Shown: piece after piece, positions 59,060 to 64,000 of the stretch | How positions within the stretch are numbered: position 1 is the first letter of the stretch | Layout: every line of letters begins with the position of its first letter | Origin: Papilionanthe hookeriana x Papilionanthe teres | Lineage: Eukaryota; Streptophyta; Magnoliopsida; Asparagales; Orchidaceae | Reading direction: 5' to 3' | Length of the DNA: 64,000 nucleotides | Assembly (NCBI GenBank): GCA_022702705.1 | Contig: CM040432.1 | Coordinates: 43,488,540-43,552,539, forward strand | Translations under genes and position numbers: made by a program | The notes under the pieces: model-generated | The model's database searches: none | The model's input: the letters and a program-made list of their open reading frames with translations, nothing else | What the model was told of the DNA's origin: nothing

Positions 59060-59115
59060 TTTCGGGTACAGGCCGAACCGGCGCTTAGGCGCCGAGTTCT
59101 GGTGCCTAGGCTCCA
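59060..59115 (-). promoter_or_regulatory. GGCGCC palindrome pair inside B1, upstream of the env-position ORF
   Basis: GGCGCTTAGGCGCC at 59080-59093 and GGTGCCTAGGCTCC at 59101-59114. On the minus strand TTTTTAAA follows at about 59046-59053. About 330 bases later comes the ORF start at 58718. The layout resembles the LTR promoters of this family. Confidence 0.45.
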
Positions 59116-59649
59116 GACTCGCCTTACAAAAAAATTTATTTAAAAATTGTATTTTTAACCAAAACTTAATAAATTCAACTTCTAATTACTCACGTGAGAG
59201 TATTACTCCAATTTCTAACTTTAAAACATCTCCATAAACAATTAAAATACTAGTATAGATCCAACATTCAAACTCAAGATATAATCAAACTCTTCAAATT
59301 CCATTTCACATTTTACCATTCTAAGCTTAAGAAATTCAAGAAAATTACTTTAACATGGTTCATCACTCTATAAACAACACAAACAACATTAATTCAAAGC
59401 AAATTCACAATCAAACAACACACTTTAAACAATGAAAGCCAACACACAAACTAAATATTTGACTCACTAAAACATGACTCAATCACAAGAATACATCAAC
59501 GATCTATTCATCTCTGAACTTTGAATTTCCATCCCTCTCGCAATGAAGTTTGCTAGGCCCGCATGGATATAAAACCAACGCCCTTGGAAATTCTAAAGCC
59601 GTTCTCTCACAATCCATTTGTTCTTCGCATACATCGCTACTTGAGAATC

Positions 59650-59865
59650 TTGAAAGGCTGCCATATGATTGAATTGAAAATTCGTCTGCCATTCCAAGTG
59701 CTCGATTTGGTGATACATCTCATGTAGAAATAGTAATTCCGCCTCAATCTTATCTAGACGACTGAATAATTTCTCTAAACTTACAGCAATAAATCCATTG
59801 AACTAAGGTTGAGGATCTTTAGAATACTTATCTCTTATCGCATTGCCATGATCTCCTCTATCCAT
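59650..59865 (-). pseudogene. short accessory ORF of B1
   Basis: The minus strand starts MDRGDHGNAIRDKYSKDPQP, then a stop, then SLEKLFSRLDKIEAELLFLH, a probable coiled coil. ATG lies about 85 bases downstream of TATAAATA at 59951-59958. No family was recognised. Confidence 0.35.
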
Positions 59866-59950
59866 TGCTTCCAAACTCTCTTTTCTCCTCCAAAATGAAT
59901 TGTTCTAAACGAAATTAGGGTTGTTTATGGATTGGGGACGAAGATAGGGT

Positions 59951-60116
59951 TATTTATAGGAAAAATTCGTGTGAAAAACTGAAGATTTTTGGTTTTTGCA
60001 CGAACTATAACTGGGGCGCTTAGGCCACGAAATCGGGTGCCTAGGCGCCGGACCATCGAAACACATAGGTTATGCTGGCGCTTAGGGGCCAAGTTTGGGG
60101 GCCTAGGCACCGGAAC
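59951..60116 (-). promoter_or_regulatory. LTR-like promoter module inside B1 (palindromes plus TATA)
   Basis: Four degenerate GGCGCC palindromes (60015-60028, 60036-60049, 60077-60090, about 60099-60111) are followed on the minus strand by CCTATAAATA at 59951-59960, the same TATA context as in the LTRs. An ORF start follows at 59865. Confidence 0.55.
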
Positions 60117-60311
60117 CACGTTCGACTCCGTTTCACCTATCGTCAAATTTATAAAGTTTCGGTCTTAAAATAGGTCTATTAAAACGGTGTGATCAATACA
60201 CATACATCGATTAACATAAATTCAAATCACAAACAATCACAATGATAATATATGGGTTGTCTTCCACAAAGCGCTTAGTTTAACGTAGTCAGCCCGACCT
60301 AATCAATAATA

Positions 60312-60952
60312 TTAATCGAGTAGACTCAGTTCGTAAGCCTCCTTGTAAATCAGTTTCATTTCTCCCATATAATGATTCAGTCTTAATCCGTTAACTTTAA
60401 ATATTTTTCCTGTCTTGGGATCTTTAATATCCATAGTTCCATAAGGGTATACTTTCTCAATAATAAATGGTCTCATCCATTTAGATCTTAATTTTCCAGG
60501 AAAAAGTCTTAAAAGAGTATTAAATAATAATACTATTAAATAATAATACTTCTTGTCCAGGCTCAAATATTTTTCTTAAAATCTTTTTATCATGCAATTT
60601 CTTCATTTATTTCTTATAAATCTTTTCATTTTCATAGGACTCATTTCTAATATCTTCCATTTCATTCAGTTGTTACAGTCGTTTCTCTTCTGCAACATTC
60701 AAATCATAATTGAACTTCTTTATCGCCCAATAAGCTTTATGTTTCAGTTCAACATATAAGTGACAATGTTACCATAAACTAACCGATAAGGTGACATTCC
60801 GATAGGTGTCTTATAAGCTGTTCTATAAGCCCATATTGCAGAATCAAGTCCATCAACCTAGTTAGTTATTTTAGGATTAATAGTCTTTTCTAATATTCTT
60901 TTAATTTCTCTGTTTGATACTTCAGCCATTCCACTTGTTTGTGGGTGATAGG
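60312..60952 (-). pseudogene. B1 integrase, C-terminal half
   Basis: From 60950 the minus strand reads TYHPQTSGMAEVSNREIKRI (including the Glu of the D,D-35-E triad), then LDSAIWAYRTAYKTPIGMSP and RLVYGN. After frame changes it reads FEPGQEVLLFN, LRLFPGKLRSKWMRPFIIEK and FKVNGLRLNHY. These are the integrase core end and the C-terminal domain of Athila-like elements. A 16-bp tandem duplication (60519-60550), several stops and the B3 insertion at 60953 inactivate it. Confidence 0.88.
60519..60550. repeat. 16-bp tandem duplication in B1 integrase
   Basis: ATTAAATAATAATACT occurs twice in direct contact (60519-60534, 60535-60550), shifting the integrase frame by one base. Confidence 0.9.
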
Positions 60953-61149
60953 TGATCCATGAAAAAAATACATGTTTTTATGCCTTGATTTTTATCAAAT
61001 TTTTAAGGATATTATGTTTTAATGAAAGATATTTTATGTTTTTGGAAGTAGGTGATGCAAAAATGTTCAAAAAAGAAGAAAAGATGAAAAAGAATGAAAA
61101 GGGAGCAAAAAGGAGCAAAAATGGAGCCAAAATGCAAAATTGCCAAAAT

Positions 61150-61240
61150 AATGAGCCTGGCGCCTAGGTGCCAGAATCTGGCGATTAGGCGCTAGGATCC
61201 GCGCCTAGGCGCCAGAATCCGGCGCCTAGGCGCCAGCTCG
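61150..61240 (+). promoter_or_regulatory. palindromic GGCGCC cluster, B3 LTR
   Basis: Four successive copies of the 14-base palindrome, one perfect, separated by AGAATC-type spacers, in presumed U3 about 300 bases upstream of TATA. Confidence 0.6.
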
Positions 61241-61529
61241 ATACCAAATCTGTGACGATTTTTGTAATTACTTTGGACAGTTATTTTGACGGTTAGAGCG
61301 GTTATTGGACCATTTAGAAGATTGGTAGTTATTCCTGGATTATAGGACATGTGATACATTCTATTTAGAAGCTTAGAAACAGTTTGGATCGCAAAGAGGT
61401 GCGATCCAAAGTGAAGAGGTGCGAAGAACTGGATGCAGAGTCCGGCGCCTAGGCGCCAGACACACTTTCTAGAAGATTCATTGAACTTTGACACATTTTG
61501 AAGAGGTGCCTTAGACAACCCTTGAAGCC

Positions 61530-61537
61530 TATAAATA
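61530..61537 (+). promoter_or_regulatory. LTR TATA box, B3
   Basis: TATAAATA in GAAGCCTATAAATAAGAG. Confidence 0.7.
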
Positions 61538-62775
61538 AGAGGCTATTCCTACAGAGAAAAAAGCCCGCCCCAAGTAGCCCAATAAGAAATCCAAAAAATT
61601 AGAGAGATAATTTTAAGGGCCATACTTTTAGTTTACTTTCCATCATAAATTAGTGAGTTTATTTGATTTAGAGTTTGTATTGAGAGTTTGTAAGAGTTGG
61701 TGCTTTTGAAGTCTATTTCTCTTTGGAGTCAGTAGGAATCAGAGGTTCAATTGGAGAAACACTTGAGATAAGTATTTGTAATTTTATTCAAAGTTTTATT
61801 TATATGTTTTGTTATTTAGATTCAATGTGTTCTGAGTAGTTACTTTACTTTATCCTTTCAATTATGAAAAGATAAATAAGATAATCTAAAATTCGTTGGA
61901 GAATTAGAAACTAAAATATGTTTTAAATATTGTGATGATATTAATATTGGATCTTAATTTACTATTGGTCATTTAAATTATTAAAATCTGTTGAAGAGTT
62001 TTGAGACCTAGAAGGAGATGAACTCTTAACTAGTAGATATAACATGAATCCTTGGGTAGTCGAAGGCCTTGTACGGGGTATTCAAGGTGAAGTGCAAACA
62101 AATAAGAAAATATTATTCAATGAGTGTAGAATTGATAACTTTTTAGAGTGATAGACTAAATTCTTGTAATTTGGTTTATAGAGAGGGAACAGGTCACTAG
62201 TAGGGCCGACCAAAGCCACCCTTGGACATCTAGTAGTGTGAGCCTAGATTAACCCATTCTACTAACAATACATCCGTACCGATCTATAGATCAGCCAATG
62301 TTCTTTATACTATCAAGCGAAGGTAAAGAATAGGACTGCTTCTATTTGACACAATACCATAAATTTATATTCTCCACGAATATTATATTATCTAAAAAGT
62401 CTTGGATTAATTGAAAGGAACAAAGTTGCTTGCTTATTATTTACATAACTTATTATTTTAGTACTGCTTTAATTCTGCTTTTAGTAAATTAAATATTAAA
62501 TTTAAAACTTTAAAAGAAACACATAAAAATAAAATTTAAATATTTAAAAATCTATAAACCTCATCGTGGGATCGATACTTAGGTCTTTATTTAAAGCCCT
62601 ATATTACTTGAAACGATACGTATACTTGCGTAGTACCTCTAAGTGTGTAAAATATTTTCCATAAAATTATATTTATATACACTAGCCGCTATTATTATTT
62701 GAGTCAAAGTATTGACTATAACATATTTTCGAGAGCATAAATTACTACGTTGTTCGCGGATCGAGGTCAAGTTTT

Positions 62776-62791
62776 TGGCACCATTGCGGGA
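62776..62791 (+). other. primer-binding site, tRNA-Asp type, B3
   Basis: TGGCACCATTGCGGGA against the tRNA-Asp complement TGGCGCCGTTGCCGGG; mismatches are mostly transitions. It lies six bases inside the LTR end, as usual for Athila-like elements. Confidence 0.75.
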
Positions 62792-62954
62792 GGGCAAATT
62801 TTTAGATTTTAAATATTTATTTTATTTTATTTATTTCTTTTATTGTCAAAATACAAAAATATAAAATACAAAAATATTTATAAAAACAAAAATAAAAAAA
62901 AGTAAGTAGAGATTTTATTTCTTGTTATTTTATTTTACTTTTTATTTACTTTTT

Positions 62955-63910
62955 ATGCGTAGTTCTGGTTCTAAAGGATTATTACCTTTAGATTCTGAAT
63001 TAGAAAGAACTGTCAGAAGAATTAAAAAAGGAAAACAAATTCAAAAATATCAAGAGATGGCTAATTTACATAAAAATTTACAAAATCCAATTGAAATTAA
63101 TGAACAAAATGTTTACAAACCTTAAGGGATTATGCTAACCCTACACTTGATGAACTTCATAATAGTATTCAAATACCTACTGTAGATGCTAATTCTTTTG
63201 AGCTTAAACAGTCTATTATTCAAATGGTTCAAAATAATCAATTTGTGGGAACACCAAATGAGGATCCAAATTTACACCTTGCTAGTTTTTTAGAACTTTG
63301 TGCTACAGTTAAATATAACAATGTTTCTGATGATGCTATTAGACTTAGACTCTTTCCTCTCTCTTTAAGAGATAAAGCAAAGATGTGGTTGAACTCATTA
63401 GCAACAAGTTCTATTAAAACATGGGATGAAATGGCATAAAAATTCCTTGCTAAATATTTTCCTCCTTCTAAAACTGCTAAATTAAGAAATAACATTACTT
63501 TATTTAGTCAATTTGATGGGGAGATAATTTATGAAACTTGGGAAAGATTTAAAGAACTATTAAGAAAATGTCATCATCATGCTTTACCTGATTGGTTAAT
63601 TATTCAAACATTTTATAACGAACTTATTGGATCACTGAAATCAATTATTGATGCTGCTATTGGGGTTCTTTACTGGCTAAATCATTTGAAGAAGTTTATA
63701 CTTTAATTGAAGAAATGAATAACAATAATTTTCAATGGCCTTCTGAAAGGATTAATCCTAAAAGAATGGCAAGTATTCTTGATAACGAAGCCTTTTCTAT
63801 CTTAGCTTCACAAGTAGCTGCAATATCTAAGAAATTAGATAATTTTGCTATCAATGTATCACATAACAATTCTGCTAATATGAAAGATTCTAAAACTATT
63901 GAAACTTGAC
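62955..63910 (+). pseudogene. B3 gag polyprotein, broken
   Basis: It starts MRSSGSKGLLPLDSELERTV at 62955. After a frameshift near 63120 it continues with MVQNNQFVGTPNEDPNLHLA, DDAIRLRLFPLSLRDKAKMW, TWDEMA, a stop at 63437-63439, then FLAKYFPPSKTAKLRNNITL, WERFKELLRKC and NELIGSLKSIIDAA. After another shift near 63670 it reads EEMNNNNFQWPSER, with a stop at 63907. These are the signature blocks of the Ty3/gypsy Athila/Tat gag (Retrotrans_gag). The in-frame stops prevent expression of an intact protein. Confidence 0.9.
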
Positions 63911-64000
63911 AAGCTTATGCTAGTAAAAATAATTCTTATTCAAATTATTATAATCCTGGATGGAAAAATCACCCTAATTTTAACTGGAATAATTCACAGC

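Larger units (their letters stand above)
39405..60952 (-). mobile_element. Athila-like Ty3/gypsy element B1, split by D1, D2 and B3
   Basis: The minus strand reads integrase (60950-60312), accessory region, env-position ORF (58718-57961, continued 50435-50026), 3' noncoding (50025-48774 and 41299-41177), polypurine tract and LTR (41160 to about 39405). The pieces fit together only if D1 and D2 are removed, and their target duplications mark the exact cut points. The gag-to-reverse-transcriptase half lies beyond B3, outside the window. Coding parts contain stops and frameshifts. Confidence 0.8.
60953..62769 (+). repeat. B3 5' LTR, about 1.8 kb
   Basis: It begins TGATCCATGAAAAAAA and ends GATCGAGGTCA. 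It has perfect GGCGCCTAGGCGCC palindromes at 61221-61234 and 61444-61457 plus degenerate ones, TATAAATA at 61530-61537, the R/U5 block at about 62290-62350, and the GTGGGATCGATA and TTACTTGAAACGATACGTAT blocks near 62570-62625. Confidence 0.85.
60953..64000 (+). mobile_element. Athila-like element B3 (5' LTR, primer-binding site, gag), runs off window
   Basis: LTR 60953-62769, primer-binding site 62776-62791 and gag from 62955. It is inserted in the B1 integrase. The five bases before it are ATAGG (60948-60952), the expected target duplication, whose partner lies outside the window. The gag has stops and frameshifts. Confidence 0.85.

Noticed and set aside
1..64000. CRISPR arrays, rRNA, tRNA genes or bacterial/phage systems
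   Set aside because: No spaced identical direct repeats, no tRNA fold beyond primer-binding-site fragments, and gene style is plant throughout.

Overview
The window is a repeat-dominated stretch of an angiosperm nuclear genome, probably a eudicot. It is AT-rich, contains long terminal repeat (LTR) and non-LTR retrotransposons of typical plant lineages, and has plant-style split genes with GT-AG introns. No prokaryotic operons, CRISPR arrays, rRNA or tRNA genes were seen. Only two loci look like host genes: an F-box gene at about 26.5-27.7 kb and a small split gene of unknown function at about 33.5-35.7 kb.

Layout. 1-1.65 kb: decayed Ty1/copia interior on the minus strand, with its primer-binding site and probable LTR to the right. 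3.4-10.4 kb: two L1-type LINE copies carrying RNase H domains, minus strand, bracketed by three (TA)n arrays. 10.9-11.5 kb: two MITEs. 12.7-21.7 kb: an Athila-like Ty3/gypsy element on the minus strand ('A-minus'), split by a second element of the same family on the plus strand ('A-plus', target duplication GTGAT), itself invaded by a third element ('B2'). 26.0-27.7 kb: the F-box gene. 30.1-30.6 kb: an RTE LINE tail. 32.26-32.51 kb: a Mutator-type MITE. 33.5-36.6 kb: the unknown gene, with minisatellites in its intron and downstream. 37.0-38.4 kb: an array of short imperfect hairpin units, leading into a truncated GC-rich element ('D3').

39.4-61 kb is one Athila-like element on the minus strand ('B1'), cut open by three later insertions. 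Two are a striking pair of 7.5-kb elements, D1 (41305-48768) and D2 (50436-57960). Each starts TG, ends CA and is flanked by its own 5-bp target duplication (CACTA and ACTTT). Neither shows any recognisable coding domain or internal terminal repeat, so they look like solo LTRs of exceptional length. The third is a plus-strand relative ('B3') that starts at 60953 inside the B1 integrase and runs off the window with LTR, primer-binding site and gag.

Relative insertion order: D3 first, then B1, then D1, D2 and B3. Most promising for follow-up are the giant D elements, the palindromic GGCGCCTAGGCGCC clusters upstream of LTR TATA boxes, and the recurrence of that palindrome-plus-TATA layout inside B1 ahead of accessory open frames.
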